Below, in pieces: positions 8,579-17,611 of a stretch of 64,000 nt of DNA. This DNA is from Actinacidiphila yanglinensis. GTDB taxonomy: Bacteria > Actinomycetota > Actinomycetes > Streptomycetales > Streptomycetaceae. The notes below the pieces were generated by a model that worked only from the letters and a program-made list of their open reading frames with translations, did no database searches and had not been told where the DNA came from. The position numbers and the translations under genes were made by a program. The stretch covers positions 248,001 to 312,000 of the forward strand of contig NZ_FNVU01000004.1 of assembly GCF_900107965.1 (NCBI RefSeq), read 5' to 3'. Positions within the stretch are counted from its first letter, which is position 1. Every line of letters begins with the position of its first letter.

Positions 8579-8705
8579 GGTTGCACACGGATCAGGACGT
8601 CTCGGGGCCGCCAACTCTGCCGGAACGCGGCAATGCCGTAGGGGCCCCGACGCTGCCACGATCTGTGCGGCAGGACGGAACGGCAGGGGGGGAGGCGCAG
8701 ACGGC

Positions 8706-9542
8706 ATGGGGGAGTTCGCCGATGTGTGCCTCGGCTTTCCGACCGTCCTGTTCGGAGGGGCGCTGGTGGTCGTGGTCGGCTTCTGGGGCCTGGTGCTCGT
8801 CGGCGGCGCCGACGCGCACGGCCCGGGCCACCACGGCGCCGGTGGCGGCCACGGCGTGGGACACGGGGGTGCCCACGGGGCCGCCCACCCCGCCCCCTCC
8901 GGCGGACACGCAACGGCCGCCCACGGCCACGTCCACGCCGGGCACGGGCCCGTTCATGGGCAGGGCCACGGCCACGCGCAGGACCATGGCCGCGGCGACG
9001 CCCGGCCCGGCGGGGACGCCGCCACCGGGCACGGCCTGCTGGCCACCGCGGGACTCGACGGCGTCCCCGTCACCGTCGTGCTCTCCCTGCTCATCGCCCT
9101 CGGCTGGTTCCTGAGCCTGGCCGGCTCGGCCGCCCTGGACGGTGCCGGGCTGCACGGCGCCGGCCGCGCCGTCGCCGACGTCGCCCTGATCGCCGCCGCG
9201 CTGGTCGGCGCCTGGCTGCTCACCTGGGTGCTGGTGCGTCCGCTGCGCCACCTGTTCCCGTACGCGCTGCCGCCCTCCCGGGAGGACTTCGTCGGCCGGA
9301 TCTGCGTGATCCGCACCGGCACCGTCACCGAGCGGTTCGGGCAGGCCGAGGTGACCGCGCCCGACGGCTCGACCGCGGTGGTCCAGGTCCGGCGCGCCGC
9401 ACAGGACACCGACGGCATCCTGGCGGCCGGCCGCACCGCGCTGCTCTACGCCTACGACCCGCAGGGCGAGTTCTTCTGGGCCGCGCCCTACGAGGACCCG
9501 GCGGGCGGCGCACCGCCGCCGGGCGCCCGCGCGCTGCCCTGA
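8706..9542 (+). CDS. NfeD/YqiJ-like membrane protein with His-rich loop and OB-fold domain
   Basis: A 278-residue protein, first gene of the flotillin unit. It has three predicted membrane helices (about residues 11-33, 119-139 and 155-176) and a C-terminal OB-fold-like domain (about 190-260, FVGRICVIRTGTVTERFGQAEV) as in YqiJ and NfeD, the usual partners of flotillins. Between helices 1 and 2 lies a low-complexity segment (about 36-110) with 17 His in 75 residues, mostly Gly-His and Ala-His, a probable divalent-metal-binding or pH-sensing loop that YqiJ lacks. If the OB-fold is cytoplasmic, the three-helix topology places this loop in the cytoplasm too (inference). The start at 8706 precedes the first helix directly; upstream in-frame sequence crosses the yceI terminator and is not coding. 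The flotillin gene follows after 82 bases. Confidence 0.82.
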   Translation: MGEFADVCLGFPTVLFGGALVVVVGFWGLVLVGGADAHGPGHHGAGGGHGVGHGGAHGAAHPAPSGGHATAAHGHVHAGHGPVHGQGHGHAQDHGRGDARPGGDAATGHGLLATAGLDGVPVTVVLSLLIALGWFLSLAGSAALDGAGLHGAGRAVADVALIAAALVGAWLLTWVLVRPLRHLFPYALPPSREDFVGRICVIRTGTVTERFGQAEVTAPDGSTAVVQVRRAAQDTDGILAAGRTALLYAYDPQGEFFWAAPYEDPAGGAPPPGARALP

Positions 9543-9624
9543 CCGCGAGGAGTCCCCTCCAGCCGGCCCGGCGCCACCGTCCCACCCACTCATATCCGCT
9601 TCACCGCATCGAGGTTGATCCGTC

Positions 9625-11799
9625 ATGGATGCCACCGTCATCGGGATCGGCGTGCTGGTCGCCGTTCTCCTGCTCATCGCCCTGGGCGTGGCCGTCACCG
9701 TCACGAAGCTGTTCCGGAAGGTCTCCCAGGGGCAGGCGCTGATCCTGTCCAAGTCCAAGCACGTGGACGTGACCTTCACCGGCACCGTCGTGCTGCCGGT
9801 GCTGCACAGCGCCGAGGTGATGGACATCTCGGTGAAGACCATCGAGATCCAGCGCACCGGCCGCGAGGGCCTGATCTGCCAGGACAACATCCGCGCCGAC
9901 ATCCACCTGACGTTCTTCGTCCGGGTCAACAAGACCAAGGAGGACGTGATCAAGGTAGCGCAGGCCATCGGCACCGACCGGGCCAGCCACCAGGAGACGT
10001 TGCAGAAGCTGTTCAGCGCGAAGTTCTCCGAGGCGCTCAAGACGGTCGGCAAGCAGCTGGACTTCGTCGACCTCTACACCCACCGCGAGCACTTCCGGGA
10101 CCAGATCATCCAGGTCATCGGCACGGACCTCAACGGCTACCACCTCGAGGACTGCGCGATCGACTTCCTGGAGCAGACCCCGCTCACCCAGCTCGACCCG
10201 GCCAACATCCTCGACGCGCAGGGCATCCGGAAGATCACCGAGCTGACCGCGATCGAGCACGTGCGCACCAACGAGTTCCAGCGCACCGAGCAGAAGGAGA
10301 TCACCCGGCAGAACGTCGAGGCCCGCGAGACCATCCTGGAGCTCGAACGCCGCCAGTCCGAGGCCGAGATCAAGCAGCGCCGCGAGGTCGAGACGCTGCG
10401 GGCCCGGGAGGAGGCGGTCACCGCGAAGGTCCAGGAGGAGGAACGCCTCGGCGCCCAGGGCGCGTTCCTGCGCACCGAGGAGCACCTGGGGGTGCAGCGG
10501 GAGAACCAGGCCCGCGAGGTCGCCGTCGCGCAGAAGAACCGCGAGCGGGTGATCGCGGTGGAGAACGAGCGGATCGAGAAGGACCGGGTGCTGGAGGTCA
10601 TCGCCCGCGAGCGGGAGACCGAACTGGCCAGGATCTCCAAGGAGCGTGAGGTCGAGGGCGAGCGCCGGGACGTCGCGGACGTGGTGCGGGAGCGGATCGC
10701 GGTGGACCGGACGGTCGCCGAGCAGGAGGAGTCGATCAAGCAACTGCGCCTGGTGCAGGAGGCCGAGCGGGAACGGCAGGCGCTGATCATCACCGCGGAG
10801 GCGCAGGCCCAGGAGCGGCTGGTCAAGGACATCAAGGCCGCCGAGGCCGCAGAGCAGGCCGCCCAGCACAAGGCCCGCGAGTCGCTCACCCTGGCCGAGG
10901 CCCGCAGGCGCGCCGCCGAGCTGGACGCGGACGCGAAGGTGCGGCTCGCCGAGGGGCTGCGCGCGGAGGCGGCGGCCCAGGGGCTCGCCGAGGTCGAGGT
11001 GCGCGAGCGCAGCGCCGCTGCGATCACCAAGGTCGGCGCCGCCGAGGCGGAGGCGACCACGGCCCGGCTGAGGGCCGAGGCCGAGGGCGCCCGGGCCAAG
11101 TCCCTTGCCGCGGCCGAGGGTACGGCCGCGCAGGCCACCGCGGACGCCGCGATGATCGGGGAGCGGCTGAAGGCGGAGGCGGCCGGCCTGACCGAGAAGG
11201 CCGCCGCGATGGCAGCCCTCGACGAGGCGTCGCGTGGGCACGAGGAGTACCGGCTGCGGCTGGCCGCGGAGAAGGACGTCCGGCTGGCCGGGCTGGAGAC
11301 GCAGCGGCAGATCGCCGAGGCGCAGGCGACGGTGCTGGCCACCGGGCTGGAGAAGGCGGACATCAGCATCGTCGGCGGCGAGAGCGTCTTCTTCGACCGG
11401 CTGCTGGGCGCGGTCAGCGCGGCCCGCTCGGTGGACTCGTTCGTTGCCAACTCCGCTACCGTGCAGGTGATGGCGGCGCCGTGGCTGGACGGGTCGGGGC
11501 GGTTCACGGAGGACGCCACCCGCGTGCTGTCCTCGGTCGGCACAGGCGGGATGAGCGTGGCGGGCCTGCTCGGCCGGCTGATCGCGAACGGCGGCCCGCA
11601 GGCCGGCGGACTCCAGCAACTGCTGGACCAGGCACGGGCGATGGGCATTGCCGACACCACCCTGGCCGGGATCGCGGGCGGGGCGGGAGGCGCCGTGTCC
11701 CCGGTGTACGCGGGCGCCGACGGCAACGGCATCAGCAGCGCGAACGGCAACGGCGGCGCGGCCGGCGGTGCGCAGGCGAACGGAACCGTGAAGAAGTGA
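9625..11799 (+). CDS. Flotillin-family (YqiK-type) membrane scaffold protein
   Basis: A 724-residue flotillin. An N-terminal membrane helix (about residues 5-25) is followed by the SPFH/Band 7 domain (about 30-200, VSQGQALILSKSKHVDVTFTG... DLNGYHLEDCAIDFLEQTPL). A long charged coiled coil (about 225-560) is rich in Glu, Arg and Ala with flotillin-type Ala-Glu repeats, and the C-terminal 130 residues are Gly/Ala/Asn-rich. Flotillins oligomerise at the membrane and organise fluid or ordered microdomains; with NfeD-type partners they form large cages. The start ATG follows a gap of 82 bases from the OB-fold protein. The stop codon overlaps the GTG of the ATPase gene (GTGA at 11796-11799), so scaffold and ATPase are translationally coupled and probably work together. 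Confidence 0.93.
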   Translation: MDATVIGIGVLVAVLLLIALGVAVTVTKLFRKVSQGQALILSKSKHVDVTFTGTVVLPVLHSAEVMDISVKTIEIQRTGREGLICQDNIRADIHLTFFVRVNKTKEDVIKVAQAIGTDRASHQETLQKLFSAKFSEALKTVGKQLDFVDLYTHREHFRDQIIQVIGTDLNGYHLEDCAIDFLEQTPLTQLDPANILDAQGIRKITELTAIEHVRTNEFQRTEQKEITRQNVEARETILELERRQSEAEIKQRREVETLRAREEAVTAKVQEEERLGAQGAFLRTEEHLGVQRENQAREVAVAQKNRERVIAVENERIEKDRVLEVIARERETELARISKEREVEGERRDVADVVRERIAVDRTVAEQEESIKQLRLVQEAERERQALIITAEAQAQERLVKDIKAAEAAEQAAQHKARESLTLAEARRRAAELDADAKVRLAEGLRAEAAAQGLAEVEVRERSAAAITKVGAAEAEATTARLRAEAEGARAKSLAAAEGTAAQATADAAMIGERLKAEAAGLTEKAAAMAALDEASRGHEEYRLRLAAEKDVRLAGLETQRQIAEAQATVLATGLEKADISIVGGESVFFDRLLGAVSAARSVDSFVANSATVQVMAAPWLDGSGRFTEDATRVLSSVGTGGMSVAGLLGRLIANGGPQAGGLQQLLDQARAMGIADTTLAGIAGGAGGAVSPVYAGADGNGISSANGNGGAAGGAQANGTVKK

Positions 11800-14700
11800 G
11801 CGAGCAGGTCTCCACGCCGGACACGCCGGACGCCCCGGGCGCGTCCGGCCGGTCGGACGGCGGCCCCGCACCCGAGGCGGCGGGGCCGTCCGGCGACGCC
11901 TACCAGGTGCTGCGCACCCGGCTGTCGGGCGTGGCACGGGAGCTGGCCCGCCGGGCCGAGGCGCTGAACGCGGCCCGCCAGGAGGTCTTCGGGTCGACCG
12001 AACTGCGGCTGGCCGGCGCCGCGCGGCTGCGCACCGCCCGCCCGGCGCTGCCCGCCGACATCGCCGCGGTCGGGCCCTACCTGCTCTTCGCGGCCAACCC
12101 CGCCGACGTCGAGGACGTCGGGGATGTCGCGGACGTGTTCCGGGCGCACCGGGCGGACCGCCTCGACGGAGACCTCGCGAACGGGGCTCCCCCCAAGAGG
12201 GACCTCGCGGAGGGCGACGCGGGCCCGGGCGGCGACCGCGGCCCGGCCGGGCTGCTGGACGACCCCGGCTTCGTCCGCGACTTCCGCGAGCTGTATCGCT
12301 ACTACCGGCAGACCCGGGTGGTGCGGGTGCGCGCCGGGGAGAACCGGGTGCTCGCCGTCTTCCGCACCGGCGCGGCCGCCGGCGACGTCAAGGTGCTGGG
12401 CTGGCGGATCGGCCGGGACGGCCGCTGCGCGTACGAGGGGGCCTCCCGCGAGGAGCCGGCCGAACCGCCGGAGACCGTCCGGTGGAGCGCGGTCGGCCGC
12501 GAGGCGTACGTCCCCGGCCGCCACCCGCACATCGCCCTCGCCGGGCCCGACGGCGGCACCCTCACCCTTGACACCACCGGCGGCGCCCTCACTTTGCGTA
12601 CGGGCGGCGCCGTGCACGAGGAACCCGTCGACGACGCCCTCCAGTCGCTGGCCGACGCGGAGGTCGGCTCCGCGGGCGCCGGGCCGCTGGTGCTGCTGCG
12701 GGTCCGCCCCTACCGGGAGGCCGCCGCCCGGTACTTCGCGGTCAACACCCGCACCGAGCAGGTCGAGCGGATCGACGCGCTCGGCCAGGTCTGCCTGCGG
12801 CTGCCCGACGACCAGGGCGTGGTCTTCCCCGGCGGCTACGTGCTCGCCACCGGCGGCACCCGCACCTTCGACCTGGCAGGACTGTCAGGTCCGACCGGAC
12901 CCGCCGGACCGGCCGGTGCCGGCGACCGCGCGGAACCGGCCGGCGACGCGGGTGCGCAGGCGGCCGGCAGCGCCGAAGTGACCACGTCCCGGCTGGAGTT
13001 CGAGCGGGCGGTACGGTCCGCCGACGGCGAGGACGTCCTCTACGTCTTCCATGCCCCGGCCGACGGCCGCCGCCTGCTGCTGCCGTACAACCTCATCCGC
13101 AAGGAGGCGGCCGCGCCCCTGCACGTCCAGGGCAGCGCGCTGTACGAGGACGGCACCCTGATCACCCTCCGCCCGGCCGAGGGCGGCGAGCCCGGCCGGG
13201 TGCACACCCTCCAGCGCTGGCACACGCCCTTCCTGTCCGACACCTACGCCGCCGCGCGGCCGGTCGGTGACGGCCCGCTGGCCCGGATCGGCAACCCCGA
13301 CCTGGTCCGCGCGGTCTCCGACGCGCTGTCGGTGGCCCGCGCCGCGCTGGCGCCCGAACCCGCCGCCGCCGTGTACGAGGCGCTGGGCGCGGCCGCGGAG
13401 CGCGTCCTGGACCGCCACCACTGGCTCGCCGACCCGGCCGCGCAGGACCTCGCGGGACCGCTGACCGAGGTCCGTGACACCGCGCGGCAGGTGCTCGCCG
13501 AGTACGCCCGGGTGCGGGAGTCGACCGCGCGGGCCGCCGAGGCCGCCGGCGAGGTGGAGGCGCGGATCACCGCGTTGGGCCGCCGGGTGCGCGGCGAGGC
13601 CGCCGCCACGGCGGACGAGTGGGTCACCCGCCTCACCGAACTGCGCCGCACCCAGGGACGGTTGGCGACGCTGCGGGAGATGCGGCACGCCGACCGGGGC
13701 CGGCTGGACGCCCTGGACACGCTGCTCGCCCGCGAGCTGGCCGAGGCGTCGGCCCGCGCCGCCGGGCACTTCGCCGACCCGGGCGCCTTCGACGGCTACC
13801 GGCAGCGGGTCGCCGATGTGGCCGCACAGGTGCCGCAGGCCGCGACCGCCGCCGCCACCGAGCCGCTGGCCGCGACCCTGAACGAGCTGGCGGAGGGGCT
13901 GGCCACCGTCACCGGGACCGCCGGCACCCTGGAGATCGCCGACGCCACCGTCCGTACCCGCATCCTGGCCACCTCCGCCGACGTGCTCGGTGCGGTCAAC
14001 CACGCCAGGGCCCTGCTGGCCGCCCGCAGGAGGGAGTTGCTGGCCGCCGAGACCGGCGCGGAGTTCGCCGCGCAGAGCGCCCTGCTCGCGCAGAGCATCG
14101 GCGCCGCCCTCGACGCGGCCGGTACCCCCGAGGCGTGCGAGGAGCAACTCGGCCGCCTGCTGGTGCAGATCGAGAACCTCGCCACCCGGTTCGCGGCCGA
14201 CGAGGAGCGGTTGGCGGCCCTGGACGCCCGCCGCGAGGAGGTACGGGACACCTTCGCCGCCCGCAAGCAGGCGCTCACCGACGAACGCGCCCAACGCGCC
14301 CAGCGGTTGACCGGCAGCGCGGCCCGCCTGCTGGACGGCATCCGGCGCCGCGCGGGCGCACTCGGTTCCGCCGACGAGATCCACACCTACTTCGCCTCGG
14401 ACCCGCTCGCCACCGAACATCGACGCATCGCGGCGGAGTTGACGGACCTGGGCGACCCCGCCCGGGCCGCCGAACTCGGCGCCGCGCTCGCCGCGGCCCG
14501 CCAGGCCGCCGTACGCGACCTGCGCGACCGCCTCGACCTCTACGAGGACGGCGGCGCCGCGATCCGCCTGGGCCGGCACCGCTTCGCCGTCAACACCCAG
14601 CCCCTCGATCTCGCCCTCGTCCCGCACGCGGACGGCCTCGCCTTCACCGTCACCGGCACGGACTACCTCGTCCCGGTGACAGACCCCTCCTTCGCGGCCA

Positions 14701-16817
14701 CCCGTGCCTTCTGGTCCCGCCCGCTGGCCTCGGAGTCCCCCGACCTGTCCCGCGCGGAGTTCCTCGCCGGCGGGCTGCTGCTGGACATGCTCGCCGCGGG
14801 CGGCCCCGTCACGGACGCGGACGAGGTGCGCGGGACCGTCCGGGCGGCCGTCGCCGCACGCGCCTCCGAGGGCTACGAGCGCGGCGTGCACGACCACGAC
14901 GCGGCCCTGCTCCTCACCGCGCTGGCCGAACGCGCTCTGTACGCGGGGACGTTGCGCTACCCGGCCGCCACGCGGGCGGGCGCGCTGCTGTTCTGGACGT
15001 ACGCGGCCGAGCCCGCTTCCCGGTCGGCGTGGACCGCCCGCGCCCGCTCGCTCAGCCGGGCGCGGTCCGCGTTCGGCGGCGCGGGGGCCGGCCGGGCGCT
15101 GGACGCGCTGGCCGCCGAGATCGGCTCGGCCGCACGGGAGTTCCTCGTCGCGGCGGGGCTGGGCGAGCTGACCGGGCCGACCGGTCGGATCGCAGCCCCG
15201 TCCGTCGACGACATGCTGGTGGGGGAGTACCTGGTGGCCGAACTCGCCGCCGGGCGGGACGGGTTCGCGATCGGCCCGGGAGCCCGCGCGGCGGTGGCAC
15301 GGCTGACCGGCGCGCTGGGCGGCCCGGACGCGGTGCCGTACAAGGAACTCGGCGCCGATCTCGACGCGCTCGGCGGCGCGCGGGACGGGGGGCTCGCCGC
15401 CCGCTGGCAGCTCGCCCGCGCCTGGCTCGGCCCCTTCGCCGGGGAGGGCCCCGGCCAGGCGGACACCGGCGACACCGCCGACCTGGTGGAGGCCGCGGCG
15501 GGCCTGGTCTGCGGCGCGGGGACCGTACGGTACGCGGTGGACGCCGAGGTGCAGCTCACCGTGCGCGGGCTGCTCGCGGCGCATCCCCGGGCCGTGGACG
15601 GCGCGATGACGCTCCGGCTGGACGAACTCCTGGCCCGGGTACGGCGCTTCGCGGCCGAGGAAGTGCCGGCCCACCAGGCGTACCAGCGGCACCGCACCGC
15701 CGTGGTCGCCGCCGAGCGCGCCCGGCTCGCCCTGGACGGCTACCGGGCCCGCCCGCCGGCCGGGTTCGTCCGCAACCGGCTGCTGGACGAGGTCTACCTC
15801 CCGCTGGTCGGGGACAGCCTGGACAAGCAGTTCGGTCCGGCCGGCGGCCTGCTGATGCTGCTGTCGCCGCCCGGATACGGCAAGACCTCGCTGGTGGAGT
15901 ACGTGGCGAGCAGCCTCGGGCTGGCGCTGGTCGCCGTCTCCGGTCCCGCCCTGGGCAACGGCACCACGTCCCTCGACCCGGACCGCGCGCCGGACGCGGC
16001 CGCCCGGCGCGAGCTGGAGAAGGTACGGCTCGCCCTGGAGATGGGCTCCAACGTGCTGCTGTACCTGGACGACATCCAGCACGCCTCGACGGAGTTCCTC
16101 CAGAAGTTCATCCCGCTGTGCGACGCGCAGCGCCGGATCGAGGGACCCGGCGGCGCGTACGACCTGCGCGGCAAGCGCTTCGCGGTCTGCATGGCGGGCA
16201 ATCCGTACACCGAGTCCGGCGCGCTCTTCCGGGTGCCGGACATGCTCGCCAACCGCGCCGACGTGTGGAACCTGGGGGACGTCCTCGACGGCAGGCAGGA
16301 CCTGTTCGCGCTCAGCTACGTGGAGAACGCGCTCACCGCCAACCCGGTGCTCGCCCCGCTGGCTGCCCGCGACCGCGCCGACCTCGACCTGCTCGTGCGG
16401 CTTGCCGCTGAGAACCCGGCCGACCCGGCCGCCCGCGCCGCGGATCTCGCGCACCCGTACTCCGAGGCCGAGCGGACCGAGGTCCTGGCGGTCCTGCGGC
16501 ACCTGCTGCGGGCCCGGGACACGCTGCTCGCCGTCAACGCGGCGTACATCGCGTCCGCGACGGGTGCGGCTTCCGGCGCCGCCGGTACCGGGGAGCCGTT
16601 CCTCCTGCAGGGGTCGTACCGCTCCATGAACCGGATCGCCGGGCGGATCACCGCGACGATGAACGCGGCGGAGGCCGAGGCGGTGATCACCGACCACTAC
16701 CGCGCCGAGGCGCAGACCCTCGCGCACGGCGCCCAGGCGTCCCTGCGCCGGCTCGACGGGATCCGGGGTGACCTGGCCCGGCGGGAAGGCCCTACGGTGC
16801 CGCATCCGGGTCGGTGA
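11796..16817 (+). CDS. Giant DUF3686-type coiled-coil AAA ATPase (annotated elsewhere as DNA repair ATPase)
   Basis: A 1673-residue protein. The N-terminal 450 residues (YLLFAANPADVEDVGDVADVF, DPGFVRDFRELYRYYRQTRVV) resemble the DUF3686 region of proteins labelled ATPase involved in DNA repair. A long helical/coiled-coil middle follows (about 540-1000). The C-terminal AAA module has Walker A LLSPPGYGKTSLVEY (Lys near residue 1363), Walker B NVLLYLDDIQHAS (about 1420), a sensor-like CMAGNPYTESG and MoxR-like features. The GTG start overlaps the flotillin stop by 4 bases. The DNA-repair label is probably only from coiled-coil similarity; the coupling to flotillin and an NfeD-like protein favours a membrane-associated remodelling or stress role. 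Its 3' end overlaps the convergent reductase gene by 26 bases. Confidence 0.85.
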   Translation: MSEQVSTPDTPDAPGASGRSDGGPAPEAAGPSGDAYQVLRTRLSGVARELARRAEALNAARQEVFGSTELRLAGAARLRTARPALPADIAAVGPYLLFAANPADVEDVGDVADVFRAHRADRLDGDLANGAPPKRDLAEGDAGPGGDRGPAGLLDDPGFVRDFRELYRYYRQTRVVRVRAGENRVLAVFRTGAAAGDVKVLGWRIGRDGRCAYEGASREEPAEPPETVRWSAVGREAYVPGRHPHIALAGPDGGTLTLDTTGGALTLRTGGAVHEEPVDDALQSLADAEVGSAGAGPLVLLRVRPYREAAARYFAVNTRTEQVERIDALGQVCLRLPDDQGVVFPGGYVLATGGTRTFDLAGLSGPTGPAGPAGAGDRAEPAGDAGAQAAGSAEVTTSRLEFERAVRSADGEDVLYVFHAPADGRRLLLPYNLIRKEAAAPLHVQGSALYEDGTLITLRPAEGGEPGRVHTLQRWHTPFLSDTYAAARPVGDGPLARIGNPDLVRAVSDALSVARAALAPEPAAAVYEALGAAAERVLDRHHWLADPAAQDLAGPLTEVRDTARQVLAEYARVRESTARAAEAAGEVEARITALGRRVRGEAAATADEWVTRLTELRRTQGRLATLREMRHADRGRLDALDTLLARELAEASARAAGHFADPGAFDGYRQRVADVAAQVPQAATAAATEPLAATLNELAEGLATVTGTAGTLEIADATVRTRILATSADVLGAVNHARALLAARRRELLAAETGAEFAAQSALLAQSIGAALDAAGTPEACEEQLGRLLVQIENLATRFAADEERLAALDARREEVRDTFAARKQALTDERAQRAQRLTGSAARLLDGIRRRAGALGSADEIHTYFASDPLATEHRRIAAELTDLGDPARAAELGAALAAARQAAVRDLRDRLDLYEDGGAAIRLGRHRFAVNTQPLDLALVPHADGLAFTVTGTDYLVPVTDPSFAATRAFWSRPLASESPDLSRAEFLAGGLLLDMLAAGGPVTDADEVRGTVRAAVAARASEGYERGVHDHDAALLLTALAERALYAGTLRYPAATRAGALLFWTYAAEPASRSAWTARARSLSRARSAFGGAGAGRALDALAAEIGSAAREFLVAAGLGELTGPTGRIAAPSVDDMLVGEYLVAELAAGRDGFAIGPGARAAVARLTGALGGPDAVPYKELGADLDALGGARDGGLAARWQLARAWLGPFAGEGPGQADTGDTADLVEAAAGLVCGAGTVRYAVDAEVQLTVRGLLAAHPRAVDGAMTLRLDELLARVRRFAAEEVPAHQAYQRHRTAVVAAERARLALDGYRARPPAGFVRNRLLDEVYLPLVGDSLDKQFGPAGGLLMLLSPPGYGKTSLVEYVASSLGLALVAVSGPALGNGTTSLDPDRAPDAAARRELEKVRLALEMGSNVLLYLDDIQHASTEFLQKFIPLCDAQRRIEGPGGAYDLRGKRFAVCMAGNPYTESGALFRVPDMLANRADVWNLGDVLDGRQDLFALSYVENALTANPVLAPLAARDRADLDLLVRLAAENPADPAARAADLAHPYSEAERTEVLAVLRHLLRARDTLLAVNAAYIASATGAASGAAGTGEPFLLQGSYRSMNRIAGRITATMNAAEAEAVITDHYRAEAQTLAHGAQASLRRLDGIRGDLARREGPTVPHPGR

Positions 16818-17418
16818 AGTCCCCGACGGCCGGCTCGCCGCCCAGCGTGTACTCGAGCTGGAGCGAACCGTTGGCGAAGACCCGCGAGGTGGTCAGCCGC
16901 AGCTCCGACGGCACGGCGCCGCCCTCGAACACGCGCTTGCCGCGGCCGAGCACCACCGGGTACATCCACAGGTTCAGCCGGTCCACCAGCCGCTCCGCGA
17001 GCAGGGACTGGAGGAGGTTGAGGCTGCCGATCACGTGGACCCGGCCGTAGCGCTCCTTGAGCCCGGCCACGGCGCCGGCGAGCGTGCCGTCCAGGACGTG
17101 CGAGCCCGCCCAGTCCAGCGGGTCCGCCAGGGTGCGGGTGGCGACGTACTTCGGGACGCGGTTGAGCAGGCGGGTGAAGTCCATCTCCGCGGGAGCCGTG
17201 GGCCAGTACCCGGCGAAGATGTCGTAGGTCCGGCGGCCCAGCAGCAGGGCGTCCATGCCCTTGGCCTGCTCGAAGACCAGCCCGCCGGCCTCCTCGTCCC
17301 ACAGCGGCGCCTGCCAGCCGCCATGGGCGAAGTCCTCCGTGGGGTCCTCCTCGGGCCCGCCCGGTGCCTGCGCGACGCCGTCGACGGTCATGAACTCGGT
17401 GACGGTGAGCTCACCCAT
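16792..17418 (-). CDS. RibD C-terminal / dihydrofolate reductase family protein
   Basis: A 208-residue NADPH-dependent reductase-like protein. Typical signatures are MGELTVTEFMTVDGVAQ at the N-terminus, DALLLGRRTYDIFAGYWP, KYVATRTL, the nucleotide-binding region VHVIGSLNLLQSLLA and the ending VDRLNLWMYPVVLGRGKRVF. This group shares the fold of dihydrofolate reductase and of RibD but the small family members have no proven substrate. It is soluble and probably a single transcription unit, convergent with the ATPase gene with overlapping 3' ends. No regulatory site is evident. Confidence 0.9.
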   Translation of the reverse strand: MGELTVTEFMTVDGVAQAPGGPEEDPTEDFAHGGWQAPLWDEEAGGLVFEQAKGMDALLLGRRTYDIFAGYWPTAPAEMDFTRLLNRVPKYVATRTLADPLDWAGSHVLDGTLAGAVAGLKERYGRVHVIGSLNLLQSLLAERLVDRLNLWMYPVVLGRGKRVFEGGAVPSELRLTTSRVFANGSLQLEYTLGGEPAVGDFTDPDAAP

Positions 17419-17563
17419 GATGGGTCCTCTCGGGGTGGGAAACGCTCTCCCCCTGCAGACGACGCGCGGCGGTGGAACTCATCGGTGCCCCCCGACCCCG
17501 CGACCGGAGTCGACCGCATGGCGTACGGCCGCGGCGAGGCGGGCCCGGGGCCGGGCGGACATG

Positions 17564-17597
17564 CCGACGGGCCGGTGCGACCGCACCGGCCCGTCGG
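17564..17597 (-). terminator. Strong hairpin terminator after the LADTG surface-protein gene
   Basis: A perfect 16-base inverted repeat (17564-17579 and 17582-17597), with only two bases between the arms so that the tip opens into a small loop, starts 14 bases beyond the stop codon of the surface-protein gene on the minus strand. It has no T-tract. Confidence 0.75.
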
Positions 17598-17611
17598 AGG
17601 GACGCCGGGTG

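Noticed and set aside
9601-12617. Long minus-strand frames (778 and 826 residues) opposite the flotillin gene
   Set aside because: Mirror the highly periodic flotillin coiled coil on the other strand; no recognisable domain or ribosome site.
12885-16805. 1306-residue minus-strand frame opposite the giant ATPase
   Set aside because: No domain, with His/Arg/Gly-rich composition typical of antisense of GC-rich genes; the plus strand has Walker motifs.
11796-16817. DNA repair as the function of the giant ATPase
   Set aside because: No DNA-binding or nuclease motif is seen; the label rests on coiled-coil similarity, and gene context points to the membrane.
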